Source: Bacillota bacterium (GTDB lineage Bacteria; Bacillota; Clostridia; Oscillospirales; Acutalibacteraceae). Taken from it: a stretch of DNA of 64,000 nt. Position 1 is the stretch's first letter; each line of letters opens with the position of its first letter. Of this stretch, positions 8,480 to 17,539 are shown one piece after another. The translations under genes and the position numbers were made by a program. The DNA lies in NCBI GenBank assembly GCA_023458915.1, contig JAEWWM010000050.1, forward strand, positions 1 through 64,000, written 5' to 3'. The notes below the pieces were generated by a model that did not search any database, was not told where the DNA came from, and saw only the letters and a list, made by a program, of their open reading frames with translations.

Positions 8480-9216
8480 ATTTTTTCACCTCCGAGAGCT
8501 TCTACCCCGAATGTTTCACGTACTTTTTGGCTTTGCATTAAATCTTTAGCTTGTCCGGTTTCGATAACGGTATGATTTATAAGAACGTAAGATGTGGCAT
8601 ACTTTGCGACATGTCCAAGATCATGCGAAACCAAAATTACCGGCATATGGTAGTCATCTCGCATGGATTTTATTACGCTATAAAACTGGCTTATTCCTTT
8701 GCGGTCAACTGCTGATACTGGCTCATCGAGAAGAAGTATATCGGGTGTTGGCTCTAATGCAAACGCCAAAAGCACCCTTTGAAGTTCGCCGCCGGAAAGC
8801 TTGCCGATTGGCTTATTTATATGTTTTTGTGCTTCGACTTTTTTAAGAATTTCGTGAGCTTTCTCTTTTAATTTTTTGCTATGCCCGAGCCATACGGGCA
8901 GATAAGAAGAGTTGGCACAAAAAAGATCCATAACTGTCATTGGAGTGCCATGGTCAAAACTCAACCTTTGAGGGACATAACCTATTTTAGGGCTTAGAAT
9001 GCGGTTTCCGTTTGAATCGAAAAAATCAATCGTGCCTTTAAAATCTATGCTGTGAAGTATAGATTTTAAAAGTGTTGTCTTTCCGGCTCCGTTTTTGCCA
9101 ATAAGAGCCAAAGTTTCCCCGTGGTTAGCACTAAGTGTGACGCGGTTTAAAATTGTGTGCCCACCACGCTTCACCTGCAAATTATTGATTTTTACACTGC
9201 AATGGCAATTATCCAT
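8470..9216 (-). CDS. znuC: Zinc/manganese ABC transporter ATP-binding protein
   Basis: Cytoplasmic ATPase of the metal uptake transporter. Walker A is GKNGAGKTTL (about 38-47), the signature LSGGELQRVLLA, Walker B DILLLDEP and the H-loop VSHD. The N-terminus MDNCHC carries two cysteines and a histidine not needed for the fold; it may be accidental or bind metal. It lies 36 bases after znuA and overlaps znuB. Confidence 0.9.
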   Translation of the reverse strand: MDNCHCSVKINNLQVKRGGHTILNRVTLSANHGETLALIGKNGAGKTTLLKSILHSIDFKGTIDFFDSNGNRILSPKIGYVPQRLSFDHGTPMTVMDLFCANSSYLPVWLGHSKKLKEKAHEILKKVEAQKHINKPIGKLSGGELQRVLLAFALEPTPDILLLDEPVSAVDRKGISQFYSVIKSMRDDYHMPVILVSHDLGHVAKYATSYVLINHTVIETGQAKDLMQSQKVRETFGVEALGGEKIWI

Positions 9217-9252
9217 TTTTATTTTAAATTCCTTTGTTTTTAATCTTTATTT

Positions 9253-10149
9253 TTAATTTAGTGCAATTTTCAAAGTTTCAAGATTTTTCTCCATAATATT
9301 AATGTAAGCATCTTTTGATTTCTCACCCGAAGCAGCCGGATCAAGTATATAAATTTTTGCTCTGGTTTCTTTTGAAATAATTTCTGCCGCGGCGCTCGGG
9401 TACTGAGGTTCGGTAAATAAAGCTTTAATCCTCAGTTTTTTTACTATTTCTATTATATTGGTAAGTTCTTTTGCGCTGGGGTTGTTTTCGGGTTCGTGGT
9501 TTATAACGCCTGCAATATTAAGCCCGAATTCTTTGGCAAAATAGGGGAAAGCTTCGTGAAATGTAACTATATTTTTATTTTTAACATTATCTAAAGCGGA
9601 GTGCATTTTGTTTTTTAGATCATTTAATTTTGCGATGTAAATATCTCTATTTCTTTTATATGCCTCACTGTGCTGCGGATCAACCTTAGAAAGTCCATCG
9701 GCAATATTTTCAACCTGTTTTATATAATTACTTATCGAAACCCATATATGCGGATTATATTCATGATGGCAATTTTCTTCGCAGTCGCAGTCATCGTCTT
9801 TAATGAGTTCAATTTCTGCGCTGGAATCAATTATTTTAATATTCGGAAGTTCATTCATAACTTTATTTAAGAATGATTCCATTCCCGCGCCATTAATTAT
9901 GAATGCAGAGGATTTTTCGATTTGTTTTAAATCTTCAGATTTAAGCTGAAAGTCGTGAAGGCATCCGCTGTGGTTTTCCGCCATGCATAGGGCCGTGACG
10001 CCATCTATATTATCCACCAAATTAAGCGCCGTTATGTAAACGGGATAGCACGACGCCACAAACCGAATCTTATCGGTTTTTTCTTTTTGGCACCCGCATC
10101 CAAAAAAGCAAATAAATAGCGACAATACCACCACAAAATATTTTTTCAA
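9253..10149 (-). CDS. znuA: Zinc ABC transporter substrate-binding lipoprotein
   Basis: Extracellular metal-binding lipoprotein (cluster A-I family) that delivers Zn2+ to ZnuBC. A signal peptide ends near FFGCGCQ, a lipobox-like site. Metal ligands expected for the family are visible as ENHSGCLHDFQL, NPHIW and HEAFPYFAKEFG. A Cys/Asp/His-rich loop, DDDCDCEENCHHEYNPHIW, sits just before the second His ligand, as in zinc-specific members, and favours zinc over manganese. It starts at a TTG with GAGGTT upstream. No clear Zur box was found by eye in the AT-rich upstream DNA. Confidence 0.9.
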   Translation of the reverse strand: MKKYFVVVLSLFICFFGCGCQKEKTDKIRFVASCYPVYITALNLVDNIDGVTALCMAENHSGCLHDFQLKSEDLKQIEKSSAFIINGAGMESFLNKVMNELPNIKIIDSSAEIELIKDDDCDCEENCHHEYNPHIWVSISNYIKQVENIADGLSKVDPQHSEAYKRNRDIYIAKLNDLKNKMHSALDNVKNKNIVTFHEAFPYFAKEFGLNIAGVINHEPENNPSAKELTNIIEIVKKLRIKALFTEPQYPSAAAEIISKETRAKIYILDPAASGEKSKDAYINIMEKNLETLKIALN

Positions 10150-10478
10150 TTTTTTTAACCTCAGAACTTTGATTTTTATATTCTTCTTCTGCTTTAGGAA
10201 GAACTTAAGTATTATTTGATTTGAAAAATTATTATATATGAAATTTTATATTAATAAAAGAGTTTGCCGTTTGAGAATGTTAATATTAACATAAGAGGCT
10301 TAAAAATTTAAGAGCCATGCTATCTCCATTTTAATGAAAACTATATTTATTAACACTATCTCTTACTTATACATATATTTTTAAGCCTTGTAGTACAATA
10401 TATTATGATATAATTATTGTGTTTGATTTTTAAAATAAGTATTTTTATATAAAAGTAAAAATTAAAAGGAAAATTTTC
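10150..10478. other. Divergent intergenic region znuA / spoVB
   Basis: 329 bases without a gene, holding the regulatory DNA of two divergent genes. It contains a weak 7-bp hairpin at 10181-10203 (TTCTTCT with GGAAGAA), resembling the dispersed hairpin family, and a small dyad around GGCTTAAAAATTTAAGAGCC. A TATAAT at 10409-10414 lies ahead of spoVB, with TTGTAG 15 bases before it, a short spacing. I could not identify a Zur operator. Confidence 0.5.
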
Positions 10479-12263
10479 ATGACAATTACTAGTCAAAAAG
10501 TCAAGAAATCCAAAAAAGTGAGTCAATCGTTTGCCGCCGGCGCTGTGATCATGGCGGTAGGTATGTTGTTTGTTAAAATTGCGGGAGCAGCTTTTAAAAT
10601 ACCTTTAGCGTACATTCTTGAAGGTGTTGGATCAGGATATTTCAGCTCGGCTTATAGTGTTTATAATCCAATTTATGCATTAGCAACAGCAGGTCTTCCG
10701 ATTGCAATTTCGCGTATGGTTGCTGGTGATGTGGCCAGAGGAAGGTACAAAGACGTACGGCTTATTCACAAAATATCAGTTCCGATGTTTATTTTCACAG
10801 GCCTTACTGGAACAATTTTAATGATTATGGGTTCGTTTTTGTATGTTAGATTCACAAACGCCCCGGGTGCATTATATTCAATGTTTATGCTCGCGCCTAC
10901 AGTACTTTTTGCTTGCCTTATTTCAATTTATAAGGGTTATTATGAAGGCCTTAGTAATATGATACCAACAGCTATTTCTGAAGTAGTTGAAGCGGTTGGT
11001 AAAGTTGTGTTTGGCCCAACGTTAGCTTTTATAGCAGTTGAATACGGAATGAACGAATACAGAAATTTTGGAACTGTTTTTGGTAGACCTTGCGAAAACG
11101 AGCTAGCGGCGCGGAGCATGACTCTTCCGTTTGCTTCGGCGGGAGCAGTGCTGGGGATTACTTTAGGGGCAATTTGCGGATTTTTATATATTTTTATAAA
11201 ATACAAAATTTCCGGTGATGGCATTACAAACGAGGAACTAGCAAACTGTGAGGATGCAAGACCTAAAAAAACTCTTTTAAAAATGCTCTTAAATATTGCA
11301 ATTCCGGTTGCGCTGGGTGCCATAATAATGAACCTTGCGGGCGCAATAGATACGATGCTTGTCCAGCGCAGATTGTATGACATTATGCAGTATGCGCCAA
11401 ATGTGCTTATGAGCGTTTATAAGGGGTTAATTCCTGAAGAAGCAATCGCAGACGGCACAACTCACGTTTTTTTAAATGGATGCTTTGTATATATGAACAA
11501 TATAACAATGCTGCTTCCCACAATCACACAAGGCCTCGCGATAAGTGCATTGCCAAATGTTACTGCTTCGTGGGTTAATGGAATAAAAGAAAAAATAAAA
11601 AAGAACATAGAGACAATTTTAAAAATGACAACGATTATTTCATTCCCAATAGGTCTTGGAATGTCCGTTCTTTCGTACCCAATTATGGATCTTGTTTATA
11701 ATACATTCGGCAAGAGCAATCAGCTTGGCGAGATAAGTATAGCTTCCGCAATTATGAGTATTTATTCTATCGCCATAATATTTGTTTCAATAAGCACGCC
11801 TATTTGCAGTATGCTTCAGGCTGTTGGTAGAGCTGATTTGCCGCTCAAGATACTCACTATTGGAATGATAATAAAAATCGTTCTTAACTATATTTTAGTT
11901 GGTATACCGGAAATCAATGTTCAAGGAGCGGGCATAGGAACTTTAGCATGCTACATTTTTGTATGCATTTCGGGACTAGTTCTTTTATGCAAGGAAGTGC
12001 AAATGACTTTTGACCTAAAAACAGTATTTTTTAAGCCTCTCTTTTGTGGCCTACTTTGTGCAGCTGCTGCATATTCCTCACATGGATTTTTAATTCGGGT
12101 TTTAAATTATAAACTTTCTTCTATGATTTCAATTGCCATAGCTGCTATAGTTTATGTTCTTGCACTTTTTTTCTCTCGTACTTTGACATCTTGCGACTTA
12201 ATAGTAATTCCGGGATGTAAAAAATTTGTGAAAATACTTGAAAAATATCACTTAATCAGTTAA
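10479..12263 (+). CDS. spoVB: SpoVB-type polysaccharide flippase (MATE/MVF superfamily)
   Basis: Membrane protein of the oligosaccharide flippase superfamily, probably moving a lipid-linked peptidoglycan precursor across the membrane; SpoVB proper acts in spore cortex synthesis. The 594 residues hold about 14 hydrophobic helices, with typical segments KIAGAAFKIPLAYILEGVGSGYFSSAY, GLPIAISRMVA and GYYEGLSNMIPTAISEVVEA. AAAGGA precedes the ATG. Position directly before mazG and hup matches the conserved spoVB-mazG-hup order in Firmicutes, favouring the SpoVB name over MurJ. Confidence 0.8.
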   Translation: MTITSQKVKKSKKVSQSFAAGAVIMAVGMLFVKIAGAAFKIPLAYILEGVGSGYFSSAYSVYNPIYALATAGLPIAISRMVAGDVARGRYKDVRLIHKISVPMFIFTGLTGTILMIMGSFLYVRFTNAPGALYSMFMLAPTVLFACLISIYKGYYEGLSNMIPTAISEVVEAVGKVVFGPTLAFIAVEYGMNEYRNFGTVFGRPCENELAARSMTLPFASAGAVLGITLGAICGFLYIFIKYKISGDGITNEELANCEDARPKKTLLKMLLNIAIPVALGAIIMNLAGAIDTMLVQRRLYDIMQYAPNVLMSVYKGLIPEEAIADGTTHVFLNGCFVYMNNITMLLPTITQGLAISALPNVTASWVNGIKEKIKKNIETILKMTTIISFPIGLGMSVLSYPIMDLVYNTFGKSNQLGEISIASAIMSIYSIAIIFVSISTPICSMLQAVGRADLPLKILTIGMIIKIVLNYILVGIPEINVQGAGIGTLACYIFVCISGLVLLCKEVQMTFDLKTVFFKPLFCGLLCAAAAYSSHGFLIRVLNYKLSSMISIAIAAIVYVLALFFSRTLTSCDLIVIPGCKKFVKILEKYHLIS

Positions 12264-12331
12264 TATGGTAATATGTGTTAAAATTTATTAACATACATAA
12301 AGAATTTTAAAAAAAGAGAGTAGGATTTTCT

Positions 12332-13150
12332 ATGGAACTAATCCGTAAACGTAAGTATTCGCTTCATGATTTTTTAGATTTGGTGAATTTGCTTAGGTCC
12401 CCGAAAGGATGCCCGTGGGACAGAGTTCAAACTCATGTGAGTTTGCGTTCGAATCTTATTGAAGAAGCTTATGATGCGGTTGAAGCAATCGATTTAAGTG
12501 ACAGCGATATGCTAAAAGAAGAGCTCGGAGACATTTTGCTTCAAATTGCTCTTCACTGCAGCATTGAAGAAGACGAAGATAATTTTTCTTTCGAAGATGT
12601 TGTCGATGAAATATGCCGAAAAATAATACTTAGACATCCTCATGTTTTTTCAAATAATTCTTTTAAAGATAGGGATAATAGCAGAGATATTAGAGATAGC
12701 AGAGATAGAGAGTGTGGGCGTCGTGATATTTATGATATAAGAAATCATGAGAGACCGCGTGAAAATATGCGTGAAGGTGTAAGAGAAACTATGAAAGTAT
12801 GTTCAAGAGCAGAAACTCCCGCAGAAAGTATGAAAAATGTTTCTAAAACGCTTCCGGCACTTATGAGAACCACCAAAGTACAAGGCAGAGCCGCCAGGGC
12901 AGGGTATGGGCTTTTTTCAGTGGAAGATGCAATAAATGAAACTTTTGAGCGGCTTCATTACTTAGAAAATTTAATAATTGACGGTCGCCAAGATGATTAC
13001 AATAAAGAGCTCGGAGACCTACTGTTTGCTGTAACTGAGGTGTCTCGCCTTGTTAATGTTGACGCCGAAAGTGCGCTTTATGATTCATGCGAAAGGTTTA
13101 AAGATGAATTTTTATATAAAATATCGCTTGAAAATAGGAATAAGATGTAG
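12332..13150 (+). CDS. mazG: MazG nucleoside triphosphate pyrophosphohydrolase
   Basis: Hydrolyses NTPs or dNTPs to monophosphates and pyrophosphate, a house-cleaning activity. Two MazG helical domains are visible: the N-terminal RSPKGCPWDRVQTHVSLR with EEAYDAVEAI and EELGDILLQI, and the C-terminal one with NKELGDLLFAVTEVSRL. The linker that normally joins them holds an extra low-complexity insert of about 50 residues rich in Arg, Asp and Glu (about 111-160: FKDRDNSRDIRDSRDREC onwards) before the conserved LPALMRTTKVQGRAA. The reading frame is open throughout. Confidence 0.9.
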   Translation: MELIRKRKYSLHDFLDLVNLLRSPKGCPWDRVQTHVSLRSNLIEEAYDAVEAIDLSDSDMLKEELGDILLQIALHCSIEEDEDNFSFEDVVDEICRKIILRHPHVFSNNSFKDRDNSRDIRDSRDRECGRRDIYDIRNHERPRENMREGVRETMKVCSRAETPAESMKNVSKTLPALMRTTKVQGRAARAGYGLFSVEDAINETFERLHYLENLIIDGRQDDYNKELGDLLFAVTEVSRLVNVDAESALYDSCERFKDEFLYKISLENRNKM

Positions 13151-13247
13151 TAGTATTGACGTGCTGATTTAAAAATTATAATAATAAGAGGTCAGCAAGA
13201 CAGTATTTGTGCCGATTCGGCACTATTAAAAACACGGAGGTTGTATT

Positions 13248-13523
13248 ATGAACAGGTCTGAACTCGTAGCAAAAATCGCAGAAAAAAGCGGATTCACCAA
13301 AAAAGATTCAGATAAAGCACTTGATGCTGTTATTGAATCAGTAATTGGAGAACTTTCAAAAGGCGGAAAAGTCCAGTTAGTTGGATTTGGAACTTTTGAA
13401 GTTCGCAAACGCACAGCCCGCAAAGGCCGTGACCCAAGAACCGGTAAGCCGATTCAGATTCCTGCATCTAAAGCTCCAGCTTTTAAAGCAGGCAAATCAT
13501 TTAAAGATGCTGTAAACAAATAA
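13248..13523 (+). CDS. hup: HU family DNA-binding protein
   Basis: Histone-like DNA-bending protein. The 91 residues match HU in length and sequence: MNRSELVAKIAEKSG, GGKVQLVGFGTFEVRKRTAR and the arm RDPRTGKPIQIPASKAPAFK. CGGAGG lies 8 bases before the ATG. A clear terminator follows at 13543, so spoVB-mazG-hup ends here. Confidence 0.95.
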   Translation: MNRSELVAKIAEKSGFTKKDSDKALDAVIESVIGELSKGGKVQLVGFGTFEVRKRTARKGRDPRTGKPIQIPASKAPAFKAGKSFKDAVNK

Positions 13524-13542
13524 GCGTAGAAAAGTATTTTTT

Positions 13543-13602
13543 AAAACATAGTTTTTCTTTAAGTACTGAACTTAATTGAAAAGCTGTGTTTTTTGTTTTC
13601 TT
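13543..13602 (+). terminator. Rho-independent terminator after hup
   Basis: AAAACATAGTTTTTC (13543-13557) pairs with GAAAAGCTGTGTTTT (13578-13592) over 15 bp with two G-U pairs, and is followed by a long T-rich tail. Confidence 0.8.
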
Positions 13603-13773
13603 AAAAATTGACAATGATAAAAATATAACTTTCGATATAGTAAGCTAGATAGATGGAGGGGAGATTTATATACACTTATTTGAAATACTAAATGATTTGC
13701 CTTCTTGATATAAAATAATAATGCCTATATAATTTTAATAAATGTATGTTATTTTAATTTAGGAGAAAAATTA

Positions 13774-14757
13774 GTGGCTTATAACTTAAATTTAGGTGAG
13801 TGGGAATCTGTTTTCGCAGTTCCATCAAAAATTTTTGATAAATACATAAAATCATCAAGTGAAGCGCAGATTAAAGTTCTTTTATGTGTGCTTCGCTATG
13901 GCGGGAGGCAGCTTGAGTTAACTGAAATTGCTAAAATTACAGGACTTAGCGAAGAAGAAACTCAAAATTCTATAATTTACTGGGATGAGCAGGGGCTTTT
14001 ATCTTCTAAAATTGAAGAAAATTTTAAAGTTGAAGAAATTCTGAATAAAAATAAAATTTTTGCGTATGAAAATTCTCAAAAAATAACAAGGAGATATCAA
14101 AAACCGGATAGTTCACACATAGCTAATAGAATGCAAAGCTCCGATGAAATAAATTTCCTTATGCAGGAAGCTCAGATTGTGCTTGGGCGTCCGATTTCAA
14201 ATGGCGATAGCGCAGCTCTTTTAATGCTTCATGATAATGATGGTTTGCCCGTGGATGTTATTATCATGCTCCTTCAGTACGCGGTAAGCGTTGGGAAGGC
14301 AAACATGAAATACATAGAAAAAATAGGTATAAATTGGTCGAGCGAAGGAATTGACGATCTTGAGAAAGCCGAGAAAAAAATTCAAAGCTTAAATGAAGCA
14401 AATGTTATGTGGAATAGATTTGAAAGTATTATTGGAATATACCATAGAGCTCCGTCAGTTCGTGAAGAAGAGGCTGTTTGCAGATGGCTCGGGCAATGGG
14501 GCTACAGCGATGAGCTTGTTAAAGAAGCGTATGAGAGATGCATAAATGCTAATGGAAAATATGTTTTGAAATATATGGATAGCATCGTCAAGCGCTGGTA
14601 TAGTCAAGGTATTGTGACTATTGAGCAAGCTTTAATCGAAAATTCTGCGCGAAGCCGCAAAAAAAATTTCTCCGATCAAAATAACAAAGCTTCTTATAAT
14701 ATAGATGAATATGAAAATTATTTTCGTGATTATATAAAAGATTATGTAAAGGATTAA
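13774..14757 (+). CDS. DnaD-domain replication protein
   Basis: Primosome-type protein with an N-terminal winged helix (YIKSSSEAQIKVLLCVLRYGGRQLELTEIAKITGLSEEETQ region) and two DnaD-like C-terminal segments, at about residues 130-200 and 215-280. It probably helps load the replicative helicase together with the ATPase encoded next. The start is GTG at 13774, after AGGAG. The stop lies 15 bases before the next gene, so the two are one operon, as commonly found for dnaD and dnaI-like genes in clostridia. Confidence 0.85.
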   Translation: MAYNLNLGEWESVFAVPSKIFDKYIKSSSEAQIKVLLCVLRYGGRQLELTEIAKITGLSEEETQNSIIYWDEQGLLSSKIEENFKVEEILNKNKIFAYENSQKITRRYQKPDSSHIANRMQSSDEINFLMQEAQIVLGRPISNGDSAALLMLHDNDGLPVDVIIMLLQYAVSVGKANMKYIEKIGINWSSEGIDDLEKAEKKIQSLNEANVMWNRFESIIGIYHRAPSVREEEAVCRWLGQWGYSDELVKEAYERCINANGKYVLKYMDSIVKRWYSQGIVTIEQALIENSARSRKKNFSDQNNKASYNIDEYENYFRDYIKDYVKD

Positions 14758-14772
14758 AGAGGTGAAATCCAA

Positions 14773-15762
14773 ATGGGGTATAGCAGAGAAATTTATGATG
14801 AAGTCCAGAAAAAGCTGTATAAAATGCGAAATAAATCTTATGAAGAATTGAATCGAAAAAAAGAAATTTTTTATAAACGATTCCCTGTAGCTTCTGATAT
14901 TGAAAAAAATTTAGCAAGTACAGCGCTGGAAGCGGCGAGAGCTGTTCTTGGTGGCAAAAACGTTGCTGAGGCTCTTTATAAATTAAAGGAGAAAAATAAA
15001 ATTTTAAGAGAAAATCTTAAAGAAATTTTAAAAAGCGTAGATTTGCCTGAAGATTATTTGGAAGTTCGCCATAGCTGCGAAAAATGTGCGGATGAAGGTT
15101 TTATTGACGGTATGATGTGTATCTGCATGAAAGATATGCTCAAGAAAGAATCATATAAAAAACTAAACCAAATGTCCCCGCTCGAGCTTTCGTCTTTTGA
15201 AAATTTTTCACTCGATTATTATACAGATGGTTCATCTGATAGTGCAGAGCAGTCTCCTAGGAAAAGAATGACGCAAATTTTAAAATTTTGTAAAAAATAT
15301 GCAGATGAATTTAGTAAGAATTCTCCAAATCTTTTAATGACAGGAAGCACAGGCCTTGGGAAAACCCATCTTTCGCTGGCAATAGCGCGCGAAGTTATAA
15401 ACAAAGGTTACGGGGTTATCTATGGGTCGACGCAGAACATGGTTTCCAAAATGGAAAAAGAAAAGTTCAAAAATTTTCGCGATGAAAACGAAAGTGAGCA
15501 GCATTTTATAGACTGTGACCTTTTAATAATTGATGATCTTGGAACGGAATATTCAACGGCTTTTTCAAATGCCGCAATCTACAATGTTATAAATTCGCGC
15601 ATAATAATGGGTAAAACCACAATAATCAGTACGAACCTTTCTATGCGTGAGCTCGAAAAAAACTACACTCAGCGAATGATTTCACGAATTATAGGAAATA
15701 ACATTTGGCTCGAGTTCTTAGGTTCAGATATCCGGCAAAAGCGTATAAAAACAAAGCAGTGA
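14773..15762 (+). CDS. DnaI/DnaC-like helicase loader ATPase
   Basis: AAA+ ATPase that loads the replicative helicase. The N-terminal third is helical; a zinc-binding stretch follows with four cysteines (CEKC about 102-105, CIC about 116-118). The ATPase domain has Walker A GSTGLGKTH (191-199), Walker B LLIIDDLG (about 246-253) and a sensor region ISTNLSMRELEKNYTQRMISRI. AGGTGA precedes the ATG. It pairs with the DnaD-domain gene upstream. Confidence 0.9.
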   Translation: MGYSREIYDEVQKKLYKMRNKSYEELNRKKEIFYKRFPVASDIEKNLASTALEAARAVLGGKNVAEALYKLKEKNKILRENLKEILKSVDLPEDYLEVRHSCEKCADEGFIDGMMCICMKDMLKKESYKKLNQMSPLELSSFENFSLDYYTDGSSDSAEQSPRKRMTQILKFCKKYADEFSKNSPNLLMTGSTGLGKTHLSLAIAREVINKGYGVIYGSTQNMVSKMEKEKFKNFRDENESEQHFIDCDLLIIDDLGTEYSTAFSNAAIYNVINSRIIMGKTTIISTNLSMRELEKNYTQRMISRIIGNNIWLEFLGSDIRQKRIKTKQ

Positions 15763-15848
15763 GAGCTTAAACAAATTTTCTTTGCCTAAAAACTAAAATA
15801 ATTACTCAAAAAACACTTCCTTTATTTTGCATAGGAGAATGATCTGGC

Positions 15849-17516
15849 ATGAACAATATTGATAGTTTATATGAATTCTGGCTAAAAAACGTAAAAGACG
15901 AAAATCTTTTGGACGAACTTGAAAATATTAAAAATAACTCTCACGAAAAATATGAAAGATTTTATAGAAATTTGGAATTTGGCACTGCCGGACTTCGGGG
16001 GATAATGGGTGCGGGAGCTAACAGAATGAATATATATACTGTTCGTTTGGTGTCCCAAGGTTTGGCAAATTATTTGAAAGAAAGGCATGAAAATCCGTCG
16101 GTTGCCATATCTTTTGATTCGCGAAAAAACTCAAAAGTTTTTGCTCTTGAAACTGCCAAAGTAATGGCGGGGAATAATATAAAAGCTCATATCACTTCTG
16201 AACTGCAGCCAACGCCGTTTTTATCTTTCGCAGTAAGGAATCTTGGTGCAAAAGCAGGGGTTATGATCACCGCTAGCCATAATACTGCTGAATATAACGG
16301 CTACAAATGTTACGGCGAAGACGGCGCTCAAATGACTGAAGTTTCCGCTCGCGAAGTTTACGAGCAAATGATGAATATTGATATTTTTAATGACGTAAAA
16401 ATTATGAATTTTGATAAAGCTAAAGAAAAAAATTTAATATCTTTTATTGCGCAAGATGCCTATGATAGATATCTTTATGCCGTTATGAACCAGAGGATAA
16501 ATAAATTTCCACTGTCTGATTTAAATATTGTCTACACACCCTTGAACGGTTCCGGAAGCAAATTTGTGAAAACTGTGCTTCAAAAATCAGGAGTAAAAAA
16601 CTTGCACGTAGTTCCGGAGCAAGAAAATCCGGATGAAAATTTTACAACTTGCCACTACCCAAATCCGGAGGTCTTGTCGGCTTATTCTAAAGCCATAGAG
16701 CTCGCCCGCGAAAAAAAGTCTGATTTCATCGTAGCAACCGACCCTGACGCGGATAGGCTTGGAGTTTGCATAAAACACGAAAATGAATACAGACTTTTAA
16801 GTGGGAATGAAATTGGAACAATTCTTTTTGATTATATTATAAGATCTAGAGCGGAGGCCAATACGCTGGCGAAAAATTCCATGGTAATCAAAACGATCGT
16901 TAGTAGCCTTATTATCAATGAAATTGCCAAAAAATACAGCTGCGAAGTTAAAGAAGTGCTTACGGGCTTTAAAAATATAGCTTCTGAAATTTTAAAATTA
17001 GAGCAAAAAGGCGAGCTTTCGCGCTTTATTTTCGGTTTTGAAGAAAGTAACGGATACCTCAGCGGAGCGTATACTCGAGATAAAGACGCGATCTCTGCCG
17101 CTCTTCTTACATGCGAAGCTGCGGCTTATTATAAACAAAAAGATAACATGAATTTATACGATGTGCTTTTTAAACTGTGGGAAGAATACGGATTTTTCGG
17201 TGAAAAAACTTTAAGTTTTGAATTTAAAGGACATGAAGGAAAGCTGAAAATAGACGCCATAATGAAAAATTTAAGAAATAGTCCCCCAAAATCTATTGGG
17301 GAACTAGAGGTTCTAAAAATTGAGGACTATCTGCCTAGGTCGGACATATTAATTTTCTCTTTGGTAGGCGAAAATCGCATAATAATCCGCCCGTCAGGTA
17401 CTGAGCCTAAAATAAAATTTTACATAATGGTTCGAGAGTTTGGCAGCGAGAAATTAAAGCAAAGTTTGCTTTATATCGAAGAGCAAATCACCCATCTTCT
17501 GCAGGAATATAGTTAA
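15849..17516 (+). CDS. Phosphoglucomutase/phosphomannomutase (alpha-D-phosphohexomutase)
   Basis: Interconverts hexose 1- and 6-phosphates, supplying sugar nucleotides for the cell wall and exopolysaccharide. All four domains are visible: GTAGLRGIMGAGANRMN, the phosphoserine loop TASHNTAEYNGYK, metal loop DPDADRLG, sugar-binding GFEESNGYLSG and phosphate-binding RPSGTEPKIKFY. The length, 555 residues, fits the long PgcA-type enzymes of Firmicutes. AGGAG lies before the ATG. Glucose or mannose preference is not decidable here. Confidence 0.9.
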   Translation: MNNIDSLYEFWLKNVKDENLLDELENIKNNSHEKYERFYRNLEFGTAGLRGIMGAGANRMNIYTVRLVSQGLANYLKERHENPSVAISFDSRKNSKVFALETAKVMAGNNIKAHITSELQPTPFLSFAVRNLGAKAGVMITASHNTAEYNGYKCYGEDGAQMTEVSAREVYEQMMNIDIFNDVKIMNFDKAKEKNLISFIAQDAYDRYLYAVMNQRINKFPLSDLNIVYTPLNGSGSKFVKTVLQKSGVKNLHVVPEQENPDENFTTCHYPNPEVLSAYSKAIELAREKKSDFIVATDPDADRLGVCIKHENEYRLLSGNEIGTILFDYIIRSRAEANTLAKNSMVIKTIVSSLIINEIAKKYSCEVKEVLTGFKNIASEILKLEQKGELSRFIFGFEESNGYLSGAYTRDKDAISAALLTCEAAAYYKQKDNMNLYDVLFKLWEEYGFFGEKTLSFEFKGHEGKLKIDAIMKNLRNSPPKSIGELEVLKIEDYLPRSDILIFSLVGENRIIIRPSGTEPKIKFYIMVREFGSEKLKQSLLYIEEQITHLLQEYS

Positions 17517-17539
17517 ATTCCTGTAAATTAAAAATCCCC

